From assembly GCF_008727875.1 (NCBI RefSeq), contig NZ_VTWS01000005.1, positions 372,001 through 436,000 on the forward strand: DNA of 64,000 nucleotides, given 5' to 3'. The notes beneath the pieces were generated by a model that was not told where the DNA came from, did no database searches, and saw nothing but the letters and a program-made list of their open reading frames with translations. Each line of letters opens with the position of its first letter. The stretch's first letter is position 1. The position numbers were made by a program, and so were the translations under genes. The stretch comes from Larkinella humicola. Its GTDB lineage: Bacteria; Bacteroidota; Bacteroidia; Cytophagales; Spirosomataceae. This document shows positions 36,384 to 45,521 of this stretch, one piece after another.

Positions 36384-37486
36384 AAACGTACAGAAACAGG
36401 GTGTGATTCGTATTGAACCGTTGTGCCGGTATCGACCTGAATCCGGTAGGCTTTTCCGCCCGCCCGTTCAATGGCTTCGGCGACGGCTTCGGGGTTTTCG
36501 GGGGCGTAGGCAAACATGCAGCCTCCGCCCCCGGACCCGTTGATCTTGGCACCATAGGCTCCGGCTTTCAGGGATGCTTCGATCATCCGGTTGATTTTGG
36601 GCGTCGAAACCTGTTTGTGATCGCGCAGATTGTCCTGATGCGTATTCAGGAGTTCACCCAGTCGCTGGTGGTGGATACGGTCAGTACGAAACATCGTCAG
36701 GGCTTCCTGCAGCACGTCGCGGTCGGACAGGTTGCTTTTCAACAGCCTGAATTCCGGGTCAGTCAGCAGCTTCCGGTAGTCCGGGGCGGTTTCCTGCAAA
36801 ACCGTCGCCAGTGAAAAATGCGGCTCCTGTTGCCTAATTTTCCGAATAGCTTCCAGCATTCCGTATTTGACGTGTTTCAGAATCCCGATCGTGTCTTTGG
36901 GTTCCAGCGAATCGCCCAGCACAAACGCGCCCAGACCGGGCTGGAAACGTTCCAGGTGAATCGCTGGCTGCGATTCCAGGTACATCACTTCGCCGACGGC
37001 GGTGGCGTAATGGTCCATCCTGCCACCGGGTTCGCCAAACTCCAGCACCTCCGCTTCATAGGCCAGCTCCCCGATTTCAGCCTGCGTGACGCCAGTTCCC
37101 TGTCTGGTGCTGGTCAACAACCAGTTGATCCAGGCAACCACCAGAGCCGACGAACTGGAAGTGCCGGAATTGATGGGAATGTTTCCACGAATGGTCACCT
37201 CAAAACCGGTGGGAAAGGAGTACCCCTTCTGCACCAACCGATTCAGCGCACTCTTGAAATACTCCCGGGCGTGCTGGTAGGAAATCACGTTTTCCAGCTC
37301 GAACTCCGCCCGTTCGCTGGTATCAGGCATGTGAATAATCACCTGACGATCCGGCCGCAACCGCCCGGAAACCTGGACCCGTCGCGAAATGGCAGCCGCA
37401 ATAACCGGTAATCCTAAATAATCCTGGTGTTCGCCAAAGAGGCAAATCCGACCGGGCGCTGACGTAATGATTTCAGAAGATAACAT
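36380..37486 (-). CDS. GHMP-family sugar kinase (galactokinase-like)
   Basis: A 368-residue kinase with three GHMP motifs: PGRICLFGEHQDYLG (galactokinase signature variant), NIPINSGTSSSSALV for ATP binding, and INGSGGGGCMFAYAP near the C-terminus. The galactokinase-type N-terminus indicates a sugar 1-kinase (galactose, GalNAc, arabinose or similar). Its stop overlaps the start of the nucleotidyltransferase gene. An in-frame ATG four codons upstream (37498) could also serve; MLSSEIITSAPGRI was taken as more family-like. Substrate identity is open; context suggests an amino sugar. Confidence 0.83.
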   Translation of the reverse strand: MLSSEIITSAPGRICLFGEHQDYLGLPVIAAAISRRVQVSGRLRPDRQVIIHMPDTSERAEFELENVISYQHAREYFKSALNRLVQKGYSFPTGFEVTIRGNIPINSGTSSSSALVVAWINWLLTSTRQGTGVTQAEIGELAYEAEVLEFGEPGGRMDHYATAVGEVMYLESQPAIHLERFQPGLGAFVLGDSLEPKDTIGILKHVKYGMLEAIRKIRQQEPHFSLATVLQETAPDYRKLLTDPEFRLLKSNLSDRDVLQEALTMFRTDRIHHQRLGELLNTHQDNLRDHKQVSTPKINRMIEASLKAGAYGAKINGSGGGGCMFAYAPENPEAVAEAIERAGGKAYRIQVDTGTTVQYESHPVSVRL

Positions 37487-37617
37487 AGAGAAATGCATGA
37501 AAAGAAAAATAGTTTTCTCTAACGGTATATACTATACGCATTTGTTTTTCGGGCGTAATCCGTCCAGGAAAAACTGCCCGGATGAATTACTACCTGACAA
37601 ATACGGTTTCGTTTTCC

Positions 37618-38988
37618 TTAGTTGAAACGCGCTTTGACGGCGCTGAACGAAGTACCCCGGCACCAGTTATCCTGGTAGAGAACGTTGATGTTTCCTCCGT
37701 TCTCCACCGTCGGTGTATCCTGCCGATACAAACCGTGCTGGACGTAGCAGCCCGTGGTGTAGCCATCGACGCCGTCTTTTTTGAACGGTATCTGGTAATT
37801 CGTCTCCAGTTGGGCCAGGTTGGACGTCCATTGCAGGGTGGGAATGTTGGTCAGCGACAATACTTTTTTAAACGTGCTTTCGGATTTGAGTTTGTGCCAC
37901 ACTTCCAGAATACCGGTCGCATCCGGCCGGAATTTGATCCGGACAATGAAATCATTCCACTGGCCCTTGTGCAGATCGGTCAGGATGGGATACGATTTTT
38001 CAAATTCCGTTGGATACGCATTCACGATGCTGCCCGTACTGACCTCCACCCGCACACTGTTGGCCCGGGCGCTGAACGCAACAGGGGGCGAAATGGGCGT
38101 GTGGGCGTGCCACTGCATGAAAATACCCCACTGCTTCGGTTCGGTCCAGTCTTCCGGAAACAGGGTCGACCAGCCGTAGTAATACTCGTCATTGAGGGTT
38201 TCGCGCTGATAATTCCAGAGCGTTGCTTCGGCCCGCTCACCGCTGGTGTAAGTCCCGTTGGCCTTCCGGACTTTATCGCCCGGCCGCACCGTAAACCGGG
38301 CTGCAAACGTGCCCTGCCGAACCGGTGAAGTCACCGCAGCAAACTGATCGGCCACGCTCCCGGCCGAAATGCCGTCCCACTGGCTGGCATCGCCGGTTTC
38401 CCAGTCACCGATCACATCGAGCGTTCCCGCCTGGTAGGGAGGTTCTCCCGTGCTGGTATCGGCGGGTATTTCGACCGTTGGTCCCCACCCCCAGGCTTCA
38501 ATTTCGGTGTAACTATTCCAGGCACTCTGGTTGTTTCCGTACCCCGTAATCCGCAGATATTTCCCTTCGATATCCGGAAAATCAAATTTTTGCAGATCCG
38601 TATTGCCGGGCGCACTCCGCTGGTTGGCCAGCACCGTGGTCCAGTTCAGGCTGTCGCCCGAAACCGCGACATCGAAGGACGAGGTGCGCGTGGCGCTGCC
38701 CGACGTATGAAAGCCCATCTGGATGTAATCGATTTTTCCGGGTTGGCCGAGGTTCAGCGTAATGTACTGCGGATTGCCTTCGCCCGACCAGCGGGTCGAC
38801 AGGCTTCCATCGACGACATTGCCTTTCACATTGACTCCATCGACCGCAGCCGGTGTGCTGACGTTGGCGGCTGGTATCCTGAATTTTCGGGCGGGACCTT
38901 CCGTGTCGGGCCGGTGATCGACCAGTTGAAAACAGGAGGCCAGGGGCATTGCCAGCAGCCAGAAGGCATACCGTTTGTGACGTTTCAT
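37618..38988 (-). CDS. Lipoprotein with discoidin domain and heparin-lyase-type polysaccharide lyase domain
   Basis: A 456-residue lipoprotein (lipobox LLAMPLASC). Residues about 40-175 are an F5/8 type C (discoidin) carbohydrate-binding domain (STRWSGEGNPQYITLNLGQPGKIDYIQMGF, KYLRITGYGNN). Residues about 200-450 match the Polysacc_lyase family of heparin-lyase I-like proteins: SGERAEATLW, YGWSTLFPEDW, WGIFMQWHAH, GQWNDFIVRIKF and the ending region YQDNWCRG. Such enzymes cut uronic-acid-containing polysaccharides by beta-elimination, though several family members have other substrates. It shares strand and neighbourhood with the amidohydrolase. Confidence 0.8.
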   Translation of the reverse strand: MKRHKRYAFWLLAMPLASCFQLVDHRPDTEGPARKFRIPAANVSTPAAVDGVNVKGNVVDGSLSTRWSGEGNPQYITLNLGQPGKIDYIQMGFHTSGSATRTSSFDVAVSGDSLNWTTVLANQRSAPGNTDLQKFDFPDIEGKYLRITGYGNNQSAWNSYTEIEAWGWGPTVEIPADTSTGEPPYQAGTLDVIGDWETGDASQWDGISAGSVADQFAAVTSPVRQGTFAARFTVRPGDKVRKANGTYTSGERAEATLWNYQRETLNDEYYYGWSTLFPEDWTEPKQWGIFMQWHAHTPISPPVAFSARANSVRVEVSTGSIVNAYPTEFEKSYPILTDLHKGQWNDFIVRIKFRPDATGILEVWHKLKSESTFKKVLSLTNIPTLQWTSNLAQLETNYQIPFKKDGVDGYTTGCYVQHGLYRQDTPTVENGGNINVLYQDNWCRGTSFSAVKARFN

Positions 38989-39086
38989 ATGTATGTTGTT
39001 TATAAAGGTTACTGATTTAGCGCGCACGACGAATCGGGCAATCATTGGATTGTCGGGATAGAATGAAACCTGTAAAACCGGATTGG

Positions 39087-40184
39087 TCAGCGTTTTTTAC
39101 GATACAGCAGTTTTTCGGCGTTTTCGCTGTATACTTTTTTCAACACCTGATCGCTCAGATCAAAACCGTGCAGAGGCCAGTGGTAGTAATAGTGTTCCAC
39201 TTCGTAAAAGTGTTCATCGGCGGTTTGCAGGATCCGGAACGTGGTCTGGTACATGTGATCGTCGATGCCCATGTCCGTTCCGTACAAAAGCCGGTCCTGG
39301 TATTGCTCATAAAATTTCTTCATGTAGCGCGGAATCGTAGCGGTTTCGCCGTAGCGGGCAGAAATATCGGCGTACAGATTCGGGTATTGGTCGAACATCT
39401 TTCCCAGAATCGACAGGTCGTAATCGCAATTGGCCAAATGGCAGGCAATAAACGTTGTACCGGGATTGTCCCGAACGGCGTGTTCGAGCGTGCTGATCAT
39501 CTGCTCATGGTTCAGGATATCAGGCTGGTTCAGATAGACGTGCCACTTGGCGGCATTGATCAGTCCGTCGTTGGTCGAATCCACTTTCTGATACATCCAG
39601 TACGATTCCGCGACGTGAATATTGATTGGCATGCCCAGTTCGCCACAGCGCTTCAGCAGCGGTTTCATCCGCGGATCGTCAATGTGCATTCCGTAGGCGC
39701 GGGTCGGGCGGTCATAAAACAGGCCCAATCCTTTATCGCCCACTTCGCCAATGCCTTTTGCACCCATTTTCTGACACCGTTCCAACTCTTTGATGGCGTG
39801 ATCGGTCCAGGTAGGATCGTTGTTGTAACCCGTAAAATCAAAACCGCACCAGAGATCGAACCGATTGGGATACCTTTTGTATTTGGCCACCAGCGAATCA
39901 AAGCGGGCGCCCGTCGACATCGTGAGCACGATGGTCTTTTTAATGCCGTACTGGTCCATCAACCGGACCCATCCGCCGAGGTCAGCCCCTGACTTCATCA
40001 AAAAATCGTGGGAATGCACGTCAATTACCGGATATTTGGCTTTAGTAACCGTTGTTTTCGGAATTCGGTAAATAGACTTCGGCCGGTAATCCATCAGACG
40101 AAGGTTTTCGACGCCCTGCCCGAGAGCGGATAACGTTCCTAAAAGCAACCACCCGATCCACCCGTATGTCAGTCGTTTGTTCAT
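39087..40184 (-). CDS. Amidohydrolase-family protein (TIM-barrel metal hydrolase), exported
   Basis: A 365-residue secreted protein (signal ending near LSALGQG). The metal-dependent hydrolase fold is marked by PVIDVHSHDF (HxH motif), INIHVAES, FIACHLANCDYDL and the closing LLYGTDMGIDDH with the catalytic Asp. It belongs to the amidohydrolase-2 / uronate-isomerase-like group, where decarboxylases and lactonases are also found. It is divergent from the second lacI gene across a 318-nt gap that holds a very long palindrome, so it is a likely target of that regulator. Confidence 0.85.
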   Translation of the reverse strand: MNKRLTYGWIGWLLLGTLSALGQGVENLRLMDYRPKSIYRIPKTTVTKAKYPVIDVHSHDFLMKSGADLGGWVRLMDQYGIKKTIVLTMSTGARFDSLVAKYKRYPNRFDLWCGFDFTGYNNDPTWTDHAIKELERCQKMGAKGIGEVGDKGLGLFYDRPTRAYGMHIDDPRMKPLLKRCGELGMPINIHVAESYWMYQKVDSTNDGLINAAKWHVYLNQPDILNHEQMISTLEHAVRDNPGTTFIACHLANCDYDLSILGKMFDQYPNLYADISARYGETATIPRYMKKFYEQYQDRLLYGTDMGIDDHMYQTTFRILQTADEHFYEVEHYYYHWPLHGFDLSDQVLKKVYSENAEKLLYRKKR

Positions 40185-40403
40185 CTTTTATAAAATTTCT
40201 TCGATTCAACGGGTGGTTCATGGCCAACAGAATAGCCGGTTTCCGGTTTATCCAGTAAAAGATCGCCGGGTGTAGGTTACAGTCAGTCTGATTACCGAAG
40301 CTGTAAAATTTTATAACACCTGGTTACTTTTATTCAAAACAAAAGTAGGAGATTCCTATGGGGATCAAAATTTTATATGGGAACTTATAGCGTCGAATTT
40401 GGT

Positions 40404-40441
40404 ACACAACCGATTGCGTACCGGTACGCAATCGGTTGTGT
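40404..40441. promoter_or_regulatory. 38-bp perfect palindrome, probable operator of the second LacI regulator
   Basis: Left arm ACACAACCGATTGCGTACC (40404-40422) is matched exactly by its complement at 40423-40441, with no loop. It lies 62 nt upstream of the lacI start and 220 nt upstream of the divergent amidohydrolase. The dyad centre is flanked by C and G, as in LacI operators. It could also form a cruciform or a terminator-like hairpin (a TTTTT run follows), but its place between two divergent starts favours an operator. I saw nothing else in the gap. Confidence 0.65.
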
Positions 40442-40502
40442 GGTTTTTGTCATATTCTGAAATAGCCCGGTTTAAAAGGGGCAATCGTCATCCACACGGC
40501 TT

Positions 40503-41507
40503 ATGGTTCACGCAACAACCATGAAAGAAATTGCCCGGCAACTGGGCGTAACCGTATCTACGGTGTCGCGGGCTTTGCAAAATCATCCCAGCATCGGACT
40601 TCGTACACGGGAGCGGGTTCATGAACTGGCGAAACAACTCGATTACGTTCCCAACCCAACGGCCATTAACCTGAAGCGACGGCGCACGTACAACATCGGC
40701 GTGGTGTTGCCCGCGCTAACGGAGCAGTTTTTTTCGATGGCCATCTCGGCCATCGAAGACGTTGCCATCGGCAAAGGGTACAGCGTGGTGGTGATGCAGT
40801 CGCGCAATGATTACGAGCGCGAACGGCTGGCAATCAGCAACCTGGTTAAACACGGGATCGATGGCATCATTGTGTCGCTGGCTTCCGAAACCCAGAATAA
40901 CAGCCACTTTCTGGAGGTAAACAAACACGGAATCCCCATCGTCTTTTTTGACCGGGTTGCCAAAAATATGCCCAACAGTTGCGTGTATGTCGATCTGACG
41001 GCGGGCGCCATCGAAGCCGTCGAATACCTGGTTGCGCGCGGACTTACCAAAATCGCCTTGCTGAACGGCCCCGGCACCCTGCAGGCTACGGATGAGCGAC
41101 TGAAGGGTTATGTGACGGTTCTGAACAAACACGGTATTGCCATCAGCCGGCCCTATGTGCGAAGTGTCAACCTGACCAAAGAGGACACCGCCAAAAAAAT
41201 GAACGAGCTGCTCGATCTCGATGAGCCTCCGCAGGCCATTCTGGCTTTCAACGATTACGTGGCCCTGGATGCCATGCAGGTGTGTCGCCAGCGGGGTCTG
41301 GTTATCAATCAGGACATTCATTTTGTCAGCTTTTCCAATCTGCCGTTCTGCTCGTACCTCGAACAGCCTCCGATTGCCTCCATCGAGCAGTTTCCGTACG
41401 AAATGGGCACCAAAGCCATCCAGCTTCTACTTCCGGCCATTGAAGACCCGCAGCACTACACGCCCGAAAAAGTGATTATTCCGTATCAGCTTATTGTTCG
41501 GGAATAA
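40503..41507 (+). CDS. LacI-family transcriptional regulator
   Basis: A 334-residue regulator with N-terminal helix-turn-helix TTMKEIARQLGVTVSTVSRAL and hinge helix, then a periplasmic-binding-protein-like domain (YNIGVVLPALTEQFFSMAI, GIPIVFFDRVAKN, FNDYVALDAMQVC, FVSFSNLPFCSYL). It belongs to the GntR/CcpA-like branch that binds symmetric operators. The 38-bp palindrome 62 nt upstream is its probable autoregulatory site, also placed to control the divergent amidohydrolase and the lyase. The start at 40503 is used; a second ATG at 40521 is possible. Confidence 0.93.
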   Translation: MVHATTMKEIARQLGVTVSTVSRALQNHPSIGLRTRERVHELAKQLDYVPNPTAINLKRRRTYNIGVVLPALTEQFFSMAISAIEDVAIGKGYSVVVMQSRNDYERERLAISNLVKHGIDGIIVSLASETQNNSHFLEVNKHGIPIVFFDRVAKNMPNSCVYVDLTAGAIEAVEYLVARGLTKIALLNGPGTLQATDERLKGYVTVLNKHGIAISRPYVRSVNLTKEDTAKKMNELLDLDEPPQAILAFNDYVALDAMQVCRQRGLVINQDIHFVSFSNLPFCSYLEQPPIASIEQFPYEMGTKAIQLLLPAIEDPQHYTPEKVIIPYQLIVRE

Positions 41508-41580
41508 ACCGCCGGACTGGTTTTGACGCGTGAAAACCGCACCCGTTTTTTGCCCGGCCGAATATGCACTACTTTTGGGA

Positions 41581-43479
41581 ATGGATTACTTTAAAAATCT
41601 TCTTGACGTCTTAAAAATTGAACGGGAAGAAGATCGCAATCAATACCGCCGACAGACGGAAAGCACTTCCGTTGCCGAACGCCGGGCCAACGGCCTGACT
41701 TGGTATCCCATCGCCATCCGGGGTTCCGAAATGAGTCGGGGCGACTACCTGACGGTGGAAGTGGAACGGACCACGCACCAGGATGTTTCGCACCAATTCC
41801 GGTCGGGCATGCCCGCCGTATTTTTCAGCAACCACGATCCGAAAAACGACCGGATCGAAGGCACAATTTCCCACCAGAGCGGCAATCGGCTCAAAATTAC
41901 CCTGCTGACCGACGAACTGCCCGACTGGTCGCGGGATGGAAAACTGGGCGTTGAACTGCTTTTCGACGACAAGAGCTACGACGAAATGCAGGACGCGCTC
42001 AAGCTGGCGAATTCGCTGAGCGAAGGGCCGCAACACCGCCTGGTGAAGATCCTGACCGGCCAGTCGTCGCCCACCTTTCAGACCGATTTACCTCCGCTAC
42101 CGATTCCGCAATTGAATGAAAGCCAAAACCGGGCAGTTGAAAAAATCCGGGCCGCCAACGAACTGGCGATTGTTCACGGCCCTCCGGGAACCGGCAAAAC
42201 CACCACGCTGGTGCAGGCCATCAAAGCCCTGCTGAAACAGGATAACCGGAAAATCCTGGTGGTTGCACCCAGCAACACGGCGGTCGATCTGTTGAGTGAA
42301 AAATTGCACGAACAGGGGCTGAACGTATTGCGGGTGGGCAATCCGGCGCGCGTTTCGGAGCGGTTGATGGCGCTTACGCTGGACCACAAAATGGCAGAGC
42401 ACCACCTGATGAAAGAGGCCAAAAAACTAAAAAAGCAGGCGAATGAGTTTAAAAACATGGCGCATAAGTACAAGCGGAATTTTGGCAAAGCCGAGCGCGA
42501 TCAACGAAAAGCTCTGTTTGATGAGGCTCACCGGATTATGAAGGAGGTGGGAAACACGGAGCAGTACATCATCGACGATCTGGTGGCCAAAGCGCAGGTG
42601 ATTACGGCCACACTCGTCGGTTCCAACCAGTACATGATCCGGAACCTGACGTTCTATACCGTGGTCATCGACGAAGCCGGGCAGGCCCTGGAACCCGCCT
42701 GCTGGATTCCAATTCTGAAAGCGCAAAAGGTGGTGCTGGCCGGTGATCACTGCCAGTTGTCGCCGACGATCAAATCGAATGAAGCCGCGCGGAAAGGCCT
42801 GAGCACAACTTTGCTCGAAAAAGGCGTGGCGCTGCATCCCGAAGCGGTCAGTGTACTGGAAGAACAATACCGGATGCACACGCACATCATGGGCTACTCG
42901 TCGCAGGTTTTTTATGCGAATCTCCTCAAAGCGCACGCGTCGGTGGCGGCTCATTCGCTGTTTCCCGGCGACAGTGCGCTGCGGTTTATCGACACGGCGG
43001 GCTGCGGTTTTGACGAGAAACTGGAAGGCACCAGTTCCACCAATCCGGAGGAAGCCGCTTTGCTGATGAAGCACTTAACGCAGTTGGTGGCCGAGCTGGG
43101 GCCGTTTTACAGTCCGCAGAATTTCCCGAGCATTGCGATTATTTCGCCCTATAAACAACAGCTTGCCGTGCTGAATGAGCAACTGACCCACGCACCTGAT
43201 TTACAGCCGTATCTGGGAAAGATTGCGGTCAACACCATCGACAGTTTTCAGGGGCAGGAGCGCGACATTGTCTACATTTCCATGACCCGGAGCAATGCCG
43301 ACGGCGAAATCGGTTTTCTGGCCGACATTCGCCGGATGAACGTCGCCATGACGCGGGCGCGGAAGAAATTAGTCATTGTGGGCGACAGTGCCACGCTGGC
43401 GAGTCTGCCGTTTTATGCCGACTTCATTGCCTATTCCGAAAAACTCGATGCGTATCAGAGTGCCTGGGAGTGGCTGTGA
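41581..43479 (+). CDS. Upf1-like superfamily 1B helicase
   Basis: A 632-residue helicase of the Upf1/IGHMBP2/DNA2-like group. The Walker A box GPPGTGKTTT is at about 200-209, Walker B VIDEAGQALEPA near 361-372, the RecA2 landmarks QYRMHTHIMGYSSQ and VNTIDSFQGQERDIVY, and motif VI RRMNVAMTRARKKLVI. An N-terminal SH3-like/1B region (about 1-190) precedes the motor, as in IGHMBP2, and an inserted helical segment (about 285-330, Lys/Glu-rich) lies between the first motifs. These enzymes unwind RNA or DNA 5' to 3'. ATG 41581 was preferred over an upstream GTG at 41530. It is a single gene that converges on the caspase/FGE gene. Confidence 0.9.
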   Translation: MDYFKNLLDVLKIEREEDRNQYRRQTESTSVAERRANGLTWYPIAIRGSEMSRGDYLTVEVERTTHQDVSHQFRSGMPAVFFSNHDPKNDRIEGTISHQSGNRLKITLLTDELPDWSRDGKLGVELLFDDKSYDEMQDALKLANSLSEGPQHRLVKILTGQSSPTFQTDLPPLPIPQLNESQNRAVEKIRAANELAIVHGPPGTGKTTTLVQAIKALLKQDNRKILVVAPSNTAVDLLSEKLHEQGLNVLRVGNPARVSERLMALTLDHKMAEHHLMKEAKKLKKQANEFKNMAHKYKRNFGKAERDQRKALFDEAHRIMKEVGNTEQYIIDDLVAKAQVITATLVGSNQYMIRNLTFYTVVIDEAGQALEPACWIPILKAQKVVLAGDHCQLSPTIKSNEAARKGLSTTLLEKGVALHPEAVSVLEEQYRMHTHIMGYSSQVFYANLLKAHASVAAHSLFPGDSALRFIDTAGCGFDEKLEGTSSTNPEEAALLMKHLTQLVAELGPFYSPQNFPSIAIISPYKQQLAVLNEQLTHAPDLQPYLGKIAVNTIDSFQGQERDIVYISMTRSNADGEIGFLADIRRMNVAMTRARKKLVIVGDSATLASLPFYADFIAYSEKLDAYQSAWEWL

Positions 43480-43532
43480 GGGTCGGTTTTCAAGATTGGT
43501 AAATTTTTGGTATGCCGGGCTGTCTCCCCAGT

Positions 43533-45128
43533 TTACGGAACAGACACGACTCGGAAGCCATGGTGGCAACTGCTTAAATTGGGCGGGGCAAAGAAGCGAT
43601 GCGCTACTCTGGCTGAACGTGGATCATAGGCATTGTCGCCATAGCTACCGCCACGTAGTATGCGGACAGACCCCGTAGTCGAACCTGTTGGGTTATTGTC
43701 GGGACTGCTGGCGTAGTAGTCTCTTTCATAAAAATCACTGCACCATTCGTCTACATTCCAACTCATATCATATAGACCCAATTCATTGGCCTTCATTAGA
43801 CCCACGGCGCGAGTGGCTTGCTTGGCTTTATCGATGGTAATCCAACCCACCTCCTTAAATTCATTGCTACCAGCGTAGAGAGTTCCGCGACTTTGCTGAC
43901 CACCCCGGGCCGCATATTCCCATTCGGCCTCGGTCGGTAACCGATAGGTTCTGCCCGTCTTGAGCGTCAGCCATTCGCAATAGGCCACCGCATCGTTCCA
44001 ACTCACGTGAATGACCGGATGGTTATATTCCGAACGAGGACGAATTTTTCCCTCCGCATCGCATCGCCAATTCACTCCGGGTTTAAGTTTACCATCATTA
44101 ATATAGCTTCCCTCACCTTTCTCGGCGTCTGTCTTGTGTTCGGTCGCTTCGACAAAGCGTTCAAACTCGGCCACGGTCGTTTCAAACTTCGCCATCCGAA
44201 AACTACTGAGCGTCACACGGTGAATGGGTTTCTCCCAATCATTTGTATTGTTCCCCATCAAAAAACTTCCTTCGGCTACGCTCACCATCGCAATTGGTTC
44301 TAAGTCCACGACCGGTTTGGCAGGCTCTTGCTGCCTGGCGAGTGTTGTCGGGCTCTCAGTCCGTTTAAAATAAAAATCATCCGTAATAAAACCGGCCTGA
44401 TAGGGAGTTTGGCGGGTGTTTTTCACTTTCACCGCCCGGGCGGTATTTTTAAAAATACTGATCAGCTCCAGATTGGGTTGACGCAGTTGCTTGAGCAATT
44501 CCTGCGTAAAGAGACCGTTCCGCTGCCCCGCGTTTTCGCTGGCTGTCTGGCCGGGCGAGGCCGCAAAAAAGGCAATCGTGCCGCTGGGCGCATTGACGGC
44601 TCCCAGGCCGGAAGCCGTATTCCGATCCCACCCCCGGAAGGGATTGTTCCGGCACGCGTCAACCAGCAGAATATTGGTATGGCTATTGGCCTCCTTCATG
44701 CTGCTCATCACGTCGTTGAGGCAGAGGGATTTTCGCTTGGCCAGGGTTTCATTCAGATCGCTTCGCACCTCGACCGACATGAGATAATTCAGGTTGTCGC
44801 CAGCTTCAAAACCGTGTCCGGCAAAATAAAACAGGCCCACCTCGTAATTTTTCAGCCGCTGGGTAAACCCGGACACCACGGTTTCCAGTTCGGTTTGGTT
44901 GAGGTTCAGTTTGAGGATCACCTCAAAGCCCAACTGCCGCAGTGTGGCGGCCATGTCCTGGGCGTCGTTGGCGGCATTGGGGAGTGCCTGTCCGGGGTAA
45001 GTAGAGTTGCCAATCACCAGAGCCAGGCGACCCTTTTGCGGTTGGCTAGTACTTGCAATGGGCTTAAATGCCCGTTGGGCTTGCAAGGAAGAAAAACTCC
45101 ACAAAAACAGGAATAGAAAGTATTTCAT
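43533..45128 (-). CDS. Secreted caspase-like peptidase fused to a formylglycine-generating-enzyme domain
   Basis: A 531-residue exported protein (signal ending LQAQRA). The N-terminal caspase domain (about 33-255) has the fold signature LALVIGNSTYPGQALPNAANDAQ and an intact His105/Cys159 dyad (YFAGHGFE, LLVDACRNNP). From about 278 to 530 it is an FGE-sulfatase/SUMF1-type domain: VAEGSFLMGNN, FEVSWNDAVAYCEWL-like HVSWNDAVAYCEWL, YRLPTEAEWEYAARGG and GFRVVSVP at the end. The FGE fold here more likely serves binding than formylglycine formation, as in many bacterial fusions. It has no operon partner; a second caspase gene lies at 52.8-55.6 kb. Confidence 0.92.
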   Translation of the reverse strand: MKYFLFLFLWSFSSLQAQRAFKPIASTSQPQKGRLALVIGNSTYPGQALPNAANDAQDMAATLRQLGFEVILKLNLNQTELETVVSGFTQRLKNYEVGLFYFAGHGFEAGDNLNYLMSVEVRSDLNETLAKRKSLCLNDVMSSMKEANSHTNILLVDACRNNPFRGWDRNTASGLGAVNAPSGTIAFFAASPGQTASENAGQRNGLFTQELLKQLRQPNLELISIFKNTARAVKVKNTRQTPYQAGFITDDFYFKRTESPTTLARQQEPAKPVVDLEPIAMVSVAEGSFLMGNNTNDWEKPIHRVTLSSFRMAKFETTVAEFERFVEATEHKTDAEKGEGSYINDGKLKPGVNWRCDAEGKIRPRSEYNHPVIHVSWNDAVAYCEWLTLKTGRTYRLPTEAEWEYAARGGQQSRGTLYAGSNEFKEVGWITIDKAKQATRAVGLMKANELGLYDMSWNVDEWCSDFYERDYYASSPDNNPTGSTTGSVRILRGGSYGDNAYDPRSARVAHRFFAPPNLSSCHHGFRVVSVP

Positions 45129-45239
45129 TGGTGGGTCTGATAACGAATTTTGATCCTAAAAATAGCCATTTCAAACATAATCCTTAAGAGTCACAAACAA
45201 AGTAAAAATCGACGTTGCCTAGTGCATTAGCTCTCTTAT

Positions 45240-45497
45240 TTACCAGGACTCATAGGGCCAATTAGGATTATATTTTGCCGTGTATTCATCAACGACGATT
45301 TTAAGACGTTGCTGGAGTTGAATAAGGTCATAATTCGGATCGTAATCGACGGATACCCAATCATCGCCCCCGATGTAAGCACCTGTAACACCTTCGACTT
45401 TTTCGATTTCATCGAGTATTCCTTCAGAGAATTTTACCCAAAAACCAGTGTGTAATGCAAAAGAATGATACTTAGCGGAAGAGTTGTGAATGCTCAT
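45240..45497 (-). CDS. Hypothetical small protein
   Basis: An 85-residue soluble acidic protein (MSIHNSSAKYHSFALHTGFW). It has no signal peptide or known motif. The pattern with GILDEIEKVEGVTGAYIGGDDWVSV resembles small alpha-beta proteins that act as immunity or regulatory partners, but I cannot assign it. It stands between the caspase/FGE gene and a lipoprotein gene on the same strand, with an in-frame ATG and a codon use like its neighbours. Confidence 0.5.
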   Translation of the reverse strand: MSIHNSSAKYHSFALHTGFWVKFSEGILDEIEKVEGVTGAYIGGDDWVSVDYDPNYDLIQLQQRLKIVVDEYTAKYNPNWPYESW

Positions 45498-45521
45498 GCT
45501 TATTTTTTTGAAAGAAACCTA

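Noticed and set aside
40404-40441. Rho-independent terminator
   Set aside because: It has a T-run on one side, but it lies upstream of two divergently transcribed genes, so no gene would end there; also it has no loop.
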